DNA from: Hepsetus odoe
Lineage: Eukaryota > Chordata > Actinopteri > Characiformes > Hepsetidae
Assembly (NCBI GenBank): GCA_017165825.1
Contig: CM029393.1
Span: 5,856,596 to 5,920,595 of the forward strand
Length of the DNA stretch: 64,000 nucleotides
Direction of reading: 5' to 3'
The notes below the pieces were generated by a model, which saw only the letters and a list, made by a program, of their open reading frames with translations, ran no database searches and was not told the origin of the DNA. The translations under genes were made by a program, and so were the position numbers. Of this stretch, positions 13,438 to 26,091 are shown one piece after another. Within the stretch, counting starts at the first letter, position 1, and each line of letters begins with the position of its first letter.

Positions 13438-13710
13438 GGCTGTTTATAAGTGGGGAGGTAAAGGTGAGAATAAAAAGAAGCGCTTAAAAGAAGCTCCGCT
13501 CTGCAGGAGGAGGACGGACAGAGTGAAGCCGAACTGACTGAAACCTCGACAACTGAAAACCGTCGCTGTGACGCGGAAACCCGCTCCTGCGTTTGATTGG
13601 AGAGGAGGTCGGACCCCTCAGAGAGGCGGACCGCTTTTGTGGCGTTTGATTGGACAGCTGGACGTCTGTCAAAGTTTCGGACGCCCTCATTGGTAAAGCA
13701 TCGTCTTGAG
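13438..13710 (-). promoter_or_regulatory. ptma: ptma promoter and 5' UTR with three CCAAT boxes
   Basis: Just upstream of the ATG the sequence turns GC- and CpG-rich. On the minus strand CCAAT occurs at 13596-13600, 13649-13653 and 13689-13693, two of them in the context CCAATCAAA. Repeated NF-Y sites are typical of promoters of proliferation genes. No clear TATA box was seen. The transcription start is not determined. Confidence 0.6.
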
Positions 13711-16200
13711 CTACGCCTCAGACTCCGCCCACTCGAAAAAGCCGTTATCGCTTACTTATTTGGTCGGTCTTTTAGAGGGAAAAAAAAAAAAAAGAAAAAA
13801 GAAAGAAACCACGACCCCCTCTTCTTGAAAGCAGTTGTGCATGAAATGCATTTTTATTATATAACTCGAACTTTGCTTTACTTTTTTGTTTTCTCTTTTT
13901 ATAGTGAAGGAGATTTGGTAGTTTACTGGACAGAAATCTGCATTTTTAATTGTCCAAAAAAGTTCCCTTTTCCATTCCTTTCTACAGAAAATCAACTTTG
14001 TTTCCATCCCTTTAACAGGCCTGTGCCACCTTGTCTGTACACACAGGAGCAGAACGGCTGTGGCGTCTTTGTTTACAGCCTCTGTTTCATTAGCATGTTG
14101 TGTGTAAAAGGCCATTGTGGCCCAGATGGAGACGCAGTGGGCAGCTGTTGTGTTCCCACTTTGACATGCTAACTCCCCCTCACCCACTCCGCCAAAGGTC
14201 CATGCCCAAATCACAGCCTCTCTGATGTTAGACCAGGGTGCAACATCTTCATTGTCCGACCTGCTTCTGCGCCTGAGCCAATGTGGCCTACCTGTTGCAC
14301 ACAGAGTTCAGATCTGCCCGGGTTCTAACCCAGGTTCTTCTGTCACCTTCTGTCACCTTCAGCTCCTCAGACTACATTTGTAATTATGCACAGTGAGCAC
14401 TATGAAGTCAGCATCATTGATGAGCTTTAAAAATAGTCACTAAATCTTGCAACAAAGAACTGAGAATACATTTTTCTTTTCACAGTTTCACAGCTTTCTG
14501 CTGGATACCCTGAAATAATAGTCTCATGGCTTAATCTTGCTCTCATCAGATCTGTTGACTTTGGGTGACTAAGCCCATTTGGTGGTCCCAGATGGTGTCA
14601 CGCAAGTGAGGGGTCAAGACTGTGAGGGAACCTTTGTTTTATCTATTTGGATATTACTGTGGTTGGTGTCATTGTTATGCTAGTTACTGACATGAATATC
14701 AAAACCCTTAACTGGGCTCGAATGATAAAGGAACAGCATCACAAGGCAACCAGCTTGACAGCAGATTTGATGAGCAGATTTTTAGTATTAAAAGTGTAAA
14801 ATTTGCATGCGAATAAATTTCATATGGCATCATATATCTTTTGCTGTTTTTATTGAAAACAGGGCAATCTGGCAAATCACAATGTAATATTTTCACTATT
14901 TGTGTCATATCATTTTTCTGGGCTGACCACACAGTTAAAAAAAAAACACATCAAAAATACTATGAGCAGAATTTATTCGATATTTCACATCTACGTTAAC
15001 ACTACATCCAGTTGATCAAGAAAAGAAACACTTCCTGCTTGTAATTTCACTTTCTGAAACAGCCTTAAGAAGTGTAAGTTAAGGAGAACCTTTGGGTCAG
15101 TAAAAAGATCTGGACGACGAAGAAGCTCTTGGAAAAATTGGCTTATAGACCCCAGAATCACTACCAAGAAGCTACAGGAAGATTTGATTGGCTCAGGATT
15201 AGTGAGGCACTGGCCCAGTGTGCAGATATACCAATTTGGAGGGGTCGTCAGACGGCAATCGTAGCTGTGATCTGATCACAAAAGTTTCAACTGTTCAGTA
15301 AATCCGAAAGTTTCAACTGTTCAGTAAATCCGAAGCTTTCTGCCATCTTGTCTTGTGTACAGATAGAAGAAAGGATTCTACCAAACAACAACAGATCTTA
15401 ATAACTTTTGTCCAACAGTCAGTGAATAAATTGAAGAAGTAAAGAAGTTGGATAATACAACATGAAAATGCTCCAAAACGCTCACTCACTCATGCACTCA
15501 CTCACTCACTCACTCACTCACTCACTCACTCACTCATTTTCTGAACCCTTTGTCCTGATGAGGGTCATGGGTGGTGCTGGAGCTGATCCTGAAATGGCCT
15601 TTAACATTTTAACACTTCATATTTTAAAACCTGCTGTTAGATCTCTGATATACTACATATCTGAGATGACCTATGAATAATAAAAAGCCAAAAAGTCACT
15701 CCCTGCATTTAACTAAGCAAATATGTAAGAACCTTCCAGTGGATAAATAATGAAGGGAATAATATGCGTCAGCTGGCAACAAGTTACTTAACCCTTACTG
15801 ATGCAAAGAGACGCGTCTCATTTCTTGAACACACACATCAAGTGCTCGTGGAGAAGATGTTATGCTGTTTCAGTAAGAGCCCATTGATTGCATGCATCAA
15901 GCAAAGAAAACTTGCTGGGGGCCGAAAGGCTTGGTTCAGAACTGTCCAATGCATTATCAAAGCCTGGAAGCATAGTGGTGGACCATCACCTTCAAGAAAT
16001 AATGTGGGGGCAAAAAAATCTTGATCGTTGATCACGTCTGGAGAAATCAAATCGTAAAAAAAAAAAGAAAAAGCAGCAGAAGAGTTCATGGCTACATTTA
16101 AATTTTTACCACAATGCGAACAGAACTCAAGATACTGGAACTGAACGACTGTATAGCCTTTAGAAACCTCACTTACTGGTGAGGCTAATAAAAAAGGCCT
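13711..16200. other. Gene-poor region upstream of ptma
   Basis: No protein gene recognised. 15000-15460 and 15764-16150 look like decayed transposon remnants (out-of-frame open pieces), but I cannot assign the family. It contains a perfect 26-base tandem duplication at 15283-15334, a (CTCA)n tract at 15479-15536, and a family C repeat piece after it. Confidence 0.5.
15479..15600 (-). repeat. (CTCA)n tract joined to a family C repeat end
   Basis: About 14 CTCA units are followed by attttctgaaccctttgtcc and gtgctggagctgatcc, the minus-strand end of the family C dispersed repeat, whose tail normally expands as GAGT. Confidence 0.7.
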
Positions 16201-16204
16201 CAGC

Positions 16205-16490
16205 AGGAAAGTGAAAAAGTGAAAGTGAAAGTGACAACCCTTGTCATTGCGAGGTCACGGCACAGCACACATGAACCACAACGAAATTGGACCTCTGCAT
16301 TTAACCCATGCACACTCAAACCCGTGCAGCAGTGGGCAGCTATTGAACGCGCCCGGGGAGCAGTGACGGGGACGGCACCTTGCTCAAGGGTACCTCAGGG
16401 TAACCTATCAGGAAGGGGTTTGAACCCCTGATCCTCCGATCATGCGGCTAACGCCCTAACCACTAGGCCACCACTGCCCAGGACAAAGTT
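16205..16490 (-). repeat. tRNA-derived SINE, family A, near full length
   Basis: The minus strand runs from a tRNA-like head (GGCAGTGGTGGCCTAGTGG, B-box-like GGGGTTCAAACCCC) through the body to a GTCACTTTCACTTTCAC tail. The + strand shows the end as gtgaaagtgaaagtgacaac. It lies head to head with the next copy. Confidence 0.9.
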
Positions 16491-16510
16491 TTATACCACT
16501 ACATCACTGT

Positions 16511-16775
16511 AGTTGGACAGCGATGGGCCTAGTGGTTAGGGACAAGACCGCCAGGCTCGGAAGGTTGTGCGTTGCAATCCCAGACCAGTGGGCTGCCCTG
16601 AGGTACCCTTGAGCAAGGTACTGTTACCAATCACTGCTCCCTGGGTGCTGGACACAGCTCCCCCTGGCTGCACGTGTATGTTTGGATTAAATGCAGCAAA
16701 CGCATTTCGTTATGGTTCACTGTGTGCTGTGCCTTGTTTATAATGGCACATAGTCACTTTCACTTCACTTGTGTC
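16511..16775 (+). repeat. tRNA-derived SINE, family A, inverted partner
   Basis: Reads gcgatgggcctagtggttag, gccctgaggtacccttgagc, gcatttcgttatggttcac and a tail agtcactttcacttcactt. Only about 20 bases separate its head from the previous SINE's head, so a transcript across both could fold into a hairpin. Confidence 0.88.
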
Positions 16776-16933
16776 TCTTATCTAAACCTCTTTTTTAATT
16801 AAATAAAGTAGGTCAGTGTACTGGCAACACAATATGCTCGTAGAAAAGGTGATCAAGAATAAGTTTTTATGTTAATGATATATTAAGCCCAAAGCTTGCG
16901 ATCAGAACAGATTCAAAGTCGCCACTATTTCTA

Positions 16934-17488
16934 CAGTACTGTGCAAAAGTTTTAGGCAGGTGTGAATAAGTGCTGTAAACAAAGAATGCTTTCAGAAATG
17001 GAAGTGTTCATCATTTATTTTCATCAATCAGCAAAATGCAGTGAATGAACAAAAGAGAATCTAAATCAAATCAGTAATGAAAATCAAATCAGTGTGACCA
17101 CCCTTTGCCTTCAAAACAGCATCAGTTCTTCTAGGTACACTTGCACAGTTTTTGAAGGAACTCAGCTGGTCGGTCGTTCCAAACATGACTGTGTTTCAAC
17201 CTCCGTGTGACGTTGATGATCATCAGTACCTGTTTGGTAAAATTGGTTGATCAGACACCGACTATAATCCTGCAGAATCCCTGACTTTGTGCAAGTGTAC
17301 CTAGAAGAACTGATGCTGTTTGAAGCCAAAAGGTAGTAACACCAAATACTTCTTTGATTTAGATTTTTCTTTTGTTTGCTCACTTTGCATTCTGTAAATT
17401 GGTAAAAATAAACAATCATTATCGATATTTCTGAAAGCGTTCTTTGTTTACAGCATTTTTTCACACACAAAACTTTTGCACAGTACTG
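16934..17488. mobile_element. Tc1/mariner-type MITE with long terminal inverted repeats, copy 1
   Basis: Ends are CAGTACTGTGCAAAAGTTTT on the left and its inverse aacttttgcacagtactg on the right. The two arms remain alignable for roughly 200 bases (aatgctttcagaaatggaag against ctgaaagcgttctttgttta). There is no transposase. A TA precedes the left end; the right flank is imperfect. A second copy is at 33119-33666. Confidence 0.82.
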
Positions 17489-18221
17489 TTTATGCTTTTC
17501 AGTGGGACAGTCACCAATACTCAACAAACCATGTCAGTGAGACTTACAAAAGTGTGCTGTATCTTTATTTTTCAGTCAAATATAAAGGTCAAAAGGACTC
17601 AGTGATAAAACAATGCTTCTGATGAGAGCCGATCAAAAAACATTTTCCAGCTTTGGAGCCACCGAATGCAAAGCTCTCAAAGGACTGCCGTTGCAATCAC
17701 AAATGTTCCCAAGAAAAAAAATATAATTATGAGCAGTAGGAGACGTGTTGTAATTACACACAGAGATGAAAGCGCTTGATGTGTTAGATGCCCTCTGAAT
17801 GTATCTGGAATCACGGAGCCCCAAAATGTTTGACTGGGCACGGATCTTCTGGTGGAGAAGAACTCGTTAAAGACGGTAGAAAAGAGATGAAACGAATCAC
17901 ATATAAAGCCTGTCGTTTGTCTTCAGCCAGTGGAACACATGCTATACACAGAGAGGCTCTTTCATTTAGGAAATGAAGACCATGTGTAAAACGTAGCATG
18001 CTGAGACCAGCCGCCTGCAGTACGAAGGCCACGCTCTGTCTGCAGCGCAGATCCAGACAAGTAGCAGTCAGTCTTATGAAGAAAATGCAAAGCTCAGGTC
18101 CAAGCATTACTCATTCTGTGTGACTGGAAAATTAGAGCAATGGGAGAGGAGGCTTTGTTAGGTCATTTCCTGTAGTGCTTTTCCCTCTGGTGTACCCACA
18201 GCCTGCCTACTAGCTCGATTA

Positions 18222-18235
18222 GTTGCCATGGAAAC
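18222..18235 (+). promoter_or_regulatory. RFX X-box-like motif
   Basis: GTTGCCATGGAAAC differs from the ideal palindrome GTTGCCATGGCAAC at one base. No gene start is recognised next to it; an enhancer or chance match are both possible. Confidence 0.35.
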
Positions 18236-21200
18236 TGGATCACGTCCAAAAATTGCCTGCTGGTCTTTAGTGCTTTCTGATTTTTTTTCTTTTTTTTCTT
18301 ATTTTTGATGAGGTTGGATTTGAGAATAAGTAGGTTTGCTCAGGCAGGGATGGTAAGCAGAAATGAAATCTATTTATTTCTATAAGCCAGTGGTTTTCAT
18401 TCATGCAATCTGCCCAATAACTATGTCACATTTTTCTCACACAGATATTTTTAGCCTTTTGAACACCTTTGCGAAATTTTATTCTGGATGTAATAGTTCT
18501 GGGATGGGTGAGAGCCAATAGATGCTTCCTCCAGGTCACATGAAGCACCTCGCATCACAGTGTCATTGGACAGTTCAGCACATATGGAGGAGAAACTTCT
18601 TACTGCAGTTCTTACCATTTACTGCCGTTAAGCATTTGTTCTGTTAATTACAATCCCCTGCATGTACCATTACCACTTTTAACCATGGATTTTAAAATGT
18701 TGGGTATCTTCTCTAAATTATACATCAAGAAGTGTTTTCATAAACATTTCATTTAATAACATTTGTTGAGCAGCATTAGATGCATTTAAGATTTGATAAA
18801 TCAAGTTTCTATCACTACCACTTAAAAAAAAAATTTAAAAATCTGAGGCATCACAGACGGTCTGCCCCATCTGATTCAGTCCGATTCATATTTAATATTT
18901 TTTTTGTTTTTAAAAACTTCAAGCGAAGGTGTGACAAAAGGTTCGCTGAGATAAGCAACAAAATAACTATTCATTTCTAAAAAGCATGGCTCTAAACTAA
19001 ATGTGTAAAGAACCTTTTAAAGGAAGTTCCAATGACATAATATGGTTTTTGAAATTTGTAAATGTTCTTCACAGTCACATCTCATTTACAAAAATCTCTT
19101 TAGTAATTGCAGCATTAAATGGCAATTAAATGTACATTTTCTATTTTAAAACCTGAATCATTTTAAATAGAACCAAATTTTATTGTTTTTGATCAAAATG
19201 TATCTGCTTGTTTTAATAGGCTACAAACAGAGAAGATGCTCAAATGGCACCAGGCTTTCTTCAATGAGCTGCGCCTGTTCTAGCAATAATGGCAGCTTCT
19301 AAATGACTAGAAGGTTAAATTATTTCTGGCTCAAGTGTTACACACTGATAGTCACTGGAACAGGAAACGTTAAAGACTTCATTTCAAACCCATCCCCCAG
19401 AAAGGGTTGATTTAGATGTACATCATATAAGGTGTTGATTGAGAAGGATGAATGCAGGTCCAGTAGCACCTCCTAGTCGGGTACTTTTGGTAGTGATGTC
19501 TGAATTAAGTTTCATTTCAATACAGAAAACTAAAGTAGACTGCATGTGAGGTTGAATTGGACTTGTGCTTAGAAAAGATTTTGCATGTCACAGCAGTAAA
19601 TCCAGCCTTTTCACATTTCTGACAATCTGATTTGCATGTAGAGTTGTGTTTCTAAATGGCTCCCCCTTTCTCTCCAAACTTTCTGCTGCTATATTCCACC
19701 TGTTAAGATTATACTGCCACCTGGAAAGTGAAGCTAAAACGGGTCCTGCTGTGCTTCCTCTTGTTGATTTTAAATGAATGGTTTTAAATGAATGGAGTTA
19801 TATCCTCCCTAGGCAACTGAAAGAGCCCCTGGATTCACATTAAGCCAGCCCTCAGTTTAGCCTCCTATTTCCAGGGTGACCATGGAACCTCCTGATCAGA
19901 CATTATGTTTGTAACTTCCTCTTTGGTCAGTCAGGGGTATGATTTACAATTACACCTGAATCTGGAGACAAAAGGTTGAAACCTGACACTTGGAATGCTG
20001 GTGCTTCAGGCTAGAAAGGGGAGGGGATCAGGGGTCAGGATTTGGAGGGAAAGAGGTCACAATAATTGGAAAAACCAGAGGGGGTCCTCTGTGGGCAAAC
20101 TGTGTTCTTTTGTTAGGAGCAGCAGTGTCCTACGCTGTATGAATGGTTTTCTCATGATCCTGTGGTGAAACTGGCTGGAATCAGTGCAACACTAAAGTTG
20201 AGTCCAATGTATTATTGACTTTCTGTTCCTTGTCTGGGGCCTTTTCCATATCAGGAAATAGACTGACTTATCATTTAAGTCTGTTCATATCAACACAGCT
20301 GGAGATTCATCAACCAGAGCAAACTGATCATCACATATGAGTATGGATGGCCATCTGGCCCATTTAAAAAGATATTCCAATTGATATTAAGATGAGTGAT
20401 AAAAACGAAAACTGAAGAAATAGTGTTAATGATAATTTACTGATATATGTTTGGTTCTTCTAAGGATTTTCCTTTGACCTGCAGACCTGCAGAACATGCT
20501 GCTAATTCCCTTAATATAGCATGCAGTAATATCAGCCTCCGATGAAATACCTGATCAGTTAAACAAATTCTAAAATGAGTCCTGAAAGCTGTACACCATG
20601 CTCAGTCCTACTGTTAAATTGGAAAAGTCTGCATTTCTCCTACAGGTCAGTCTCAAGTGCTCTCTGTCTAAACATAGACATCCTAATAGAAGGTGATGAG
20701 GGTGACAGCTCATCCATGTGCATGTTCAGAAGATTGGACATCCTGTAATTAGCAGAAAAAAGTTTTCAGTTCCCCCTTTAAAGCAACATGAGATACAAAA
20801 TAATAGAGGTTATTTTCAGTGAAAAGCTTGGCTTTGATAACTTAAAATCAGTAGTTGAAATATTTAACTTGGGCATTTATAATCAGCACCAATTAAAGGT
20901 TTCCATACATGATAGACCATAAAGAATGCAGTCCACAGAGGTGTAGGTGTAGGAAAGAGTCTTCAGAGGCATTGGCAGGGGAAGATACAGTAAGTATAAA
21001 AGGATAAGTTTGTTTGTGAAGAACTGTACCCTCACCCTCTGGCTTTCTGGTGGAAATTTCCATTGATTCAGAGAGAGGAGGGTCTTCTCAGCAGCTTCCT
21101 CCCACCAACCCTCCCCTTACCTGCACTCTCCACCATCAAGACCATGACTTCAGTTTTTTTTCCTTTTAGAGAAAGCTTGGCTAATGATCTAAGTTTCCAA

Positions 21201-21888
21201 ACAGTGAAATGTGACTTTACATGTGACTCTGTCTGCAGGTTTTAACCTGCACTGGGCCTAAATTAGGGTTCTTTCTATTCCAGAAGCATTGTTGGAACAT
21301 GCAGAGCTTCACATTGACAGTCTTATATGGGGAAACTGTTTTTAGAATAAATTTTCTCCAGCAAAGTTCTTGATCTTTGAAGCCCTTGTCTATGAGTAGA
21401 TTGCCTCAGTTTCAGTTGTTCACAGTTTGTGGAGAGTTTTACAGCACAAGGGAATCAAGGGATTGCCTAATAATCCAGATGGCAAATTAGCATTCCCCCC
21501 CTCAGATCCAGCTGACGTTTTCTCTCTTGGATTGCATGTGGACTTTATTCAGCTCAACAAAGCAAGAATTTTTGACTTTGGAGAGACACTTTTTTCCATT
21601 TTTCCACTTTTTCCATAACACCTTCTAGGCAGGCCTAGATTACACAGAGTAGATTTCAGTGTAGGTGATTAGTTCAAAGCTCATTCATGTAAAGTAATTG
21701 TATTTATATTACTATAAATATTGCTTCGGAGGATGTTTACTTTTTTCCTGATAGAATACTAGATAGAATACTGCTAAACTCAGTAGCATACTTTTACTTT
21801 TTCATTTGGACTGTTCAAAAAGTTTTTACAATTCTCTGAGACTATGAGATTATTGTAGTTAATTTTTTAAACAGTCCTAAAATATGCT

Positions 21889-22060
21889 TTGGAAGAGACG
21901 AGGATGGGGAGGATTAGAAACAAGTATATAAGAGGGAGAGTTCAGGGTGGACAATTTGGAGACAAAGTCAGTGAAACGAGACTGCGCTGGTTTGGACATG
22001 TGCGGAGGAGAGAAGAGGAGTATATTGGGATATTCTGTGGAGACCCCCAACAAGAGCAGC
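21889..22060 (+). mobile_element. Fragment of a LINE open reading frame
   Basis: Translation contains RNKYIRGRVQGGQFGDKV and ETRLRWFGHVRRREEEYIG, a peptide found at the C-terminal side of reverse transcriptases of fish LINEs. Only this short piece remains and it runs into stops. Confidence 0.6.
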
Positions 22061-22944
22061 CTGAAGAAGAAGACAAATTCATATCCTTTTAAAAATGACT
22101 ACCCATAACTATTCTATAAATATTTTCTGTTTGGGTGGGGATGATTGCACTCCCATCATTCCTGATGCTGACCAGTGCAGGTATTTTTTTAAATGGTGTA
22201 AACAAATGGATGAGTGTTCTCCTCTGAGTATGTTGCGCTGAAAGAAAGCTGCATTATCAGCAGTTGCATTAGCAGGGTGGTACTTCACTTGAGTTGTAAT
22301 AAGATTTTGGCATTTGTACTCCCATTGTTGGTGGTTTTTTATGACTTAGGGTGGGGGTGGAGACATTAGCTGGTGACTAAAATTGACATAAACTGGGGAA
22401 AAATGTAAAAACCCTGAAAACTAAAAGCATTCATAAGTTGCATGCATCAACAGTTTTAACTGCTCTTACAAGACGTGTAATTGTCTCTTATTACATTTAC
22501 TCTTTCTTTTAACAAACCTGAGCATATTTTAACTGACACTTTTCAAAAGGTATAGCTCAAAAGTAAACTTTTGAGCCCTAACTTTGAGCAAAGTTTGAAA
22601 ACATGCCTTACTTTACAATATATGATGCTAATTTTATTTACTTGGAACACACTTTAACAAAAGAGTTTCACTAATTGGCTTATTAGAACATCTTAATATT
22701 CAAAAGTAAAAATTGTGACACATGACTGTTCCTTCTATTATGCAAATGCAATGCACATACAGGCTTCCAGGACTTAAATATGACCTGTTTGTTGCCTCTG
22801 TAGTCAATCTGAGTGATACTGAAGCATCCAATAGGACAAAGACAGCTGATGTGAAGTGTGCTTGCCGAGAAAGATGGCCACACAGACCCTCAGCCTATTG
22901 TACAGACTCAACAAAGAGCCATCTGCCCAGTAAGTGCAGCTCAG

Positions 22945-22947
<3 letters not shown>

Positions 22948-23003
<56 letters not shown>
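22948..23003. repeat. (GA)n microsatellite
   Basis: About 55 bases of uninterrupted GA. Confidence 0.95.
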
Positions 23004-23006
<3 letters not shown>

Positions 23007-23459
23007 GTTTTCAGCTACACAGTCCATTACAGGTTGCTGGGTGTGTGATGAGGTAACTGTGTGTGGTCAAAGCCAAATCAAGTGAAAGACAAAATGAAGG
23101 CCTATGCATGGTTAGCAAAATGAAGAACTCTTGAAAATAACTAAAAGCTCACAGGGTTTTACATGAGCATTTCCTCATAAGGCCATTTGTGCGTGTTACA
23201 GTCAATTTCTTCACAAAATCCACATTTTGTTGTGGCAGACATTTGAGGTGGTGTCATGGTGTTGAGGATAAATATCATGAACCGGAAAGTATCTTCAGAA
23301 GGCTTTGATCGTCCCATTTTCTGAGTTCATTATAGTTTCTTAACCAGTTTCCTTTTATCCCTTTTTTATCCAAACTGTTTTTCTGAAGGCTTTCTGTTTA
23401 ACAGGATATGCTTTGATCTGACATTATTACTTCCTGTTGCATTCTGTGCTTCTTCCCCA

Positions 23460-23500
<41 letters not shown>

Positions 23501-25433
23501 TACACATGTGTGCATACACACACACATGCACAAACACACCACTGGTGAGGTCTAAAGTCTGAAGTGCTTTTAAAGTGTGTACATTATCACAATTTATGAG
23601 ATGTCATCACTTCATTTTTTCAAATGAAATCACCAGTTTAGATGATACAACAGTGGAACTGCAAACTGCAGTGTATACAGTGAAAGAAAATGAGGATAAG
23701 CATCAGATTATTATCAGTAAGAAAACAAAATCAACATGTACACAAAGACACAAGCATCAAAGCGCCTGTAATAAAAAAATCTAAATTGTGCTTTTAACAG
23801 CTGAAATGCTGTGGATCTACAGCTGTTAGAACTGATCATAGAGATTTGTACAAGTAGGTGGTATATTTTCATATATTTTGAATAAAAAGAGAAAAAACTG
23901 CATTACTGCATGAGTGAATGGGCAGAGAACATCAGTGAGGTTTGGTGTGGCATTAAAAGCATGTAACGCAAGACTGCCTAGCAACAGCAGCTCTCACTGG
24001 TTCAAAACCAGCTGAACTTCTCCTACCACCATCTAGTGGTGTAAGGACTGCTGAGAGCTGCACTCTGTAACCTTTAGAAAAGATCCAGCCATTTTGAGAG
24101 CATGTTTGTTGAACTTTTGCTTCTGAAGAGTCATCCAAGTTGCATGATGTTTAAGAGCCCATTTTGAAATGGGAATTTAACTTTAATATAACTTTTCCAC
24201 AAGTATCCAGATAGCCGTTTTCTGCTGCTTTAGGTTGCCCCCGTTGCTGACAGAGTTGTTCAATTTCATGCACATTGCTTGTATAATCTCAAAAGCAATG
24301 CCCTGCCAAATGAGACATCTAGTGCAGCCTTAAGGTCCTTATGCCCTGTTCACTGGCTATGAGGGTGTAAAACTGTACCGGGCTGTGGAGGAACTGAACT
24401 ACACTCTCTGGCTTGATGAAGCTCCTTGAGCACCCTTGGGAAGCGCTGTAGAGGCAGATGTTACTTTGGATAACACTATTCTGTGCAGAAAAATTTAGCA
24501 AAAAAAAAAAAGGGTCTGTCCAGAGCTTGGCCCCTACAGATCTGATATCTGACTTTTCCTAAAGAGCACATTAAAACTGGCAGCCCAGAAGGCGGATGCC
24601 AGGAGAAAATCATGGCGCACTTCCAGCTCAAATAAACAGGAGACCGAGAGTTGGGACGGGAGGAGGGAGGGCTGGGAGAGCTCATGAAGTTGTCCAGAAA
24701 GGGCGCCGTGCTATAAACAGAAGAAACTTTACTCAACCAAAACACTGCGAGTGTCTTATAAAGAGATGGAATGCACTTAGGTGCTTATTGTTTATATCCA
24801 TCATGCAAATATCACCTCTTACAAGAGGAGAGGATGAATGTAACGTCCAGGCAGTGAGAACAAAACAGAAAACACTGGTGCAGATCAGTGCAAGGCCTTG
24901 CAGCTAGTCTGGGGAACCTTTGTACTCTGTTCAGCCAGGTTCGTAATGAGCTATCGGGCTTCAATTCTTTCCTTAAACATGTTTTCATGTGCAGAATCAG
25001 AGTGAGGGAGAAATAAATGACACAAAAAACTCAGATAACAGCCCAACAGGATCTGTCTGTGTGAGTGTGGGTGAGGATAAGGCAGCAGAGCAGTTGAGAT
25101 AGAAAACAAATGAGCAGGATATAGAGCTGTTTGGAGAGCTGAGATAAGGCTGTGTGGGTGAATGTATGTGTGTGTGCTTTTTGCAAGGGCCAAAGTGTGC
25201 TTGGTTGAGTGAGAGTGCATCTGGGGCGCTACAGGGAATTAACATTTACGACTTTACATTGTCATAAAACATCATCAGATGTCATAAGCCCTGCTTGCTT
25301 TAGCCAAACAATCATTTCCTACAAAAATATGTAAAAAGAGTAAAGAAAAAAGAGAGAGAGAGAGTAAGAAAGAAATGGGAGGATATAGATGGAAATCTCA
25401 AAAAGTATTAAAAAACAAAACAAAAGAAAATAT

Positions 25434-25612
25434 AGCATGGTCTACATCAGAGAGAAAGAGGAAAGCATGGTCTACATCAGAGAGAAAGAGAGGAAAGCAT
25501 GGTCTACATCAGAGAGAAAGAGGAAGAAAGAGGAAAGCATGGTCTACATCAGAGAGAAAGAGCAGAGAGAGAGATACAAACACGATCTACATCACAGAGA
25601 GATATAGAGAGA
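25434..25612. repeat. Minisatellite, unit of about 28-36 bases
   Basis: Four good copies of gcatggtctacatcagagag followed by aaagagg-type spacers of differing length, then a degenerate fifth copy (cacgatctacatcac). Open frames across it (YIREKE repeats) are artefacts of the tandem array. Confidence 0.9.
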
Positions 25613-25654
25613 GGTAGTGCTGGTAAGTAGTCAGCTGTCTGTCTACGTTTCATG

Positions 25655-25880
25655 ACCTCTTATTGGCTAAGACCTGACAATGATGGCGGGCTCTGTAAAA
25701 TCGTTCTGATTGGCTGCACGGCTGCTATGTGGGTGGGCTGAGTGAATGAGATCTTTGATTGGCTGAAGTACGGCAACGTGGGCGGGCTCAGTGAGTGGGC
25801 GACCTGGCGCCGTTGTCTGGGTGAGGAAATGAGCCTATGTTGTGATAAAAGGGAGGGTTGCCATGACGACGCGGTGAGCC
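25655..25880. promoter_or_regulatory. Orphan promoter-like cluster: three NF-Y boxes, GC boxes, TATA-like and X-box motifs
   Basis: ATTGG (inverted CCAAT) occurs at 25662-25666, 25709-25713 and 25758-25762, each as ATTGGCT, at 47- and 49-base spacing. GGGCGGG is at 25780-25786, gataaaag at 25843-25850, and GTTGCCATGACGAC, an X-box/CRE-like site, at 25857-25870. CpGs are locally common. A possible exon would run from about 25880 to a GTAAGT donor at 26092. No protein gene is recognised on either side, so a non-coding transcript or enhancer is possible. Confidence 0.45.
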
Positions 25881-26049
25881 GTGTGCACTAAGCGTTTCTG
25901 TGTGTGTGTGTCTGCGTGTTGGGGGTTGTATGGAGGTTATGGAGGAGTCACATTTCACAGCCAGAAAACATCACTCCTCCCTCAACATCTCCACTCATCA
26001 GTGCAGCAGGAGGGAGGAGGGGGAATGAACAGAACTCAGTATCAAGAAT

Positions 26050-26050
<1 letters not shown>

Positions 26051-26090
<40 letters not shown>
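26051..26090. repeat. (CA)n microsatellite
   Basis: About 40 bases of CA directly before a GTAAGT donor-like site at 26092. Confidence 0.9.

Positions 26091-26091
<1 letters not shown>

Larger units (their letters stand above)
17560..25330. other. Long gene-poor stretch, mostly single-copy in appearance
   Basis: No exon of a known protein recognised on either strand. It holds a LINE fragment (21889-22060), (GA)n at 22948-23003, (TC)n/(CA)n at about 23465-23525, an X-box-like motif at 18222 and a CTCF-like motif at 24026. Sequence around 17600-18240 shows few repeats and a minus-strand AATAAA-like signal near 17565, but no coding frame supports a gene. Confidence 0.5.

Noticed and set aside
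15000..16150. Possible intact transposase gene
   Set aside because: Short open pieces in different frames with stops; the family could not be identified, so it is described only as a decayed remnant.
16511..16560. tRNA gene
   Set aside because: The A- and B-box-like sequence belongs to the head of a SINE; no complete cloverleaf with acceptor stem.
24596..24907. 103-residue open frame rich in Arg/Gly
   Set aside because: No family resemblance and no exon signals; probably chance.
25375..25617. Open frames with repeated YIREKE-type peptides
   Set aside because: They read through a DNA minisatellite in several frames; a repeat artefact, not a protein.
25655..25880. MHC class II-type S-X-Y promoter
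   Set aside because: X-box-like and CCAAT boxes are present, but the order and spacing (about 100 bases between X and the nearest Y) do not fit the fixed SXY module.
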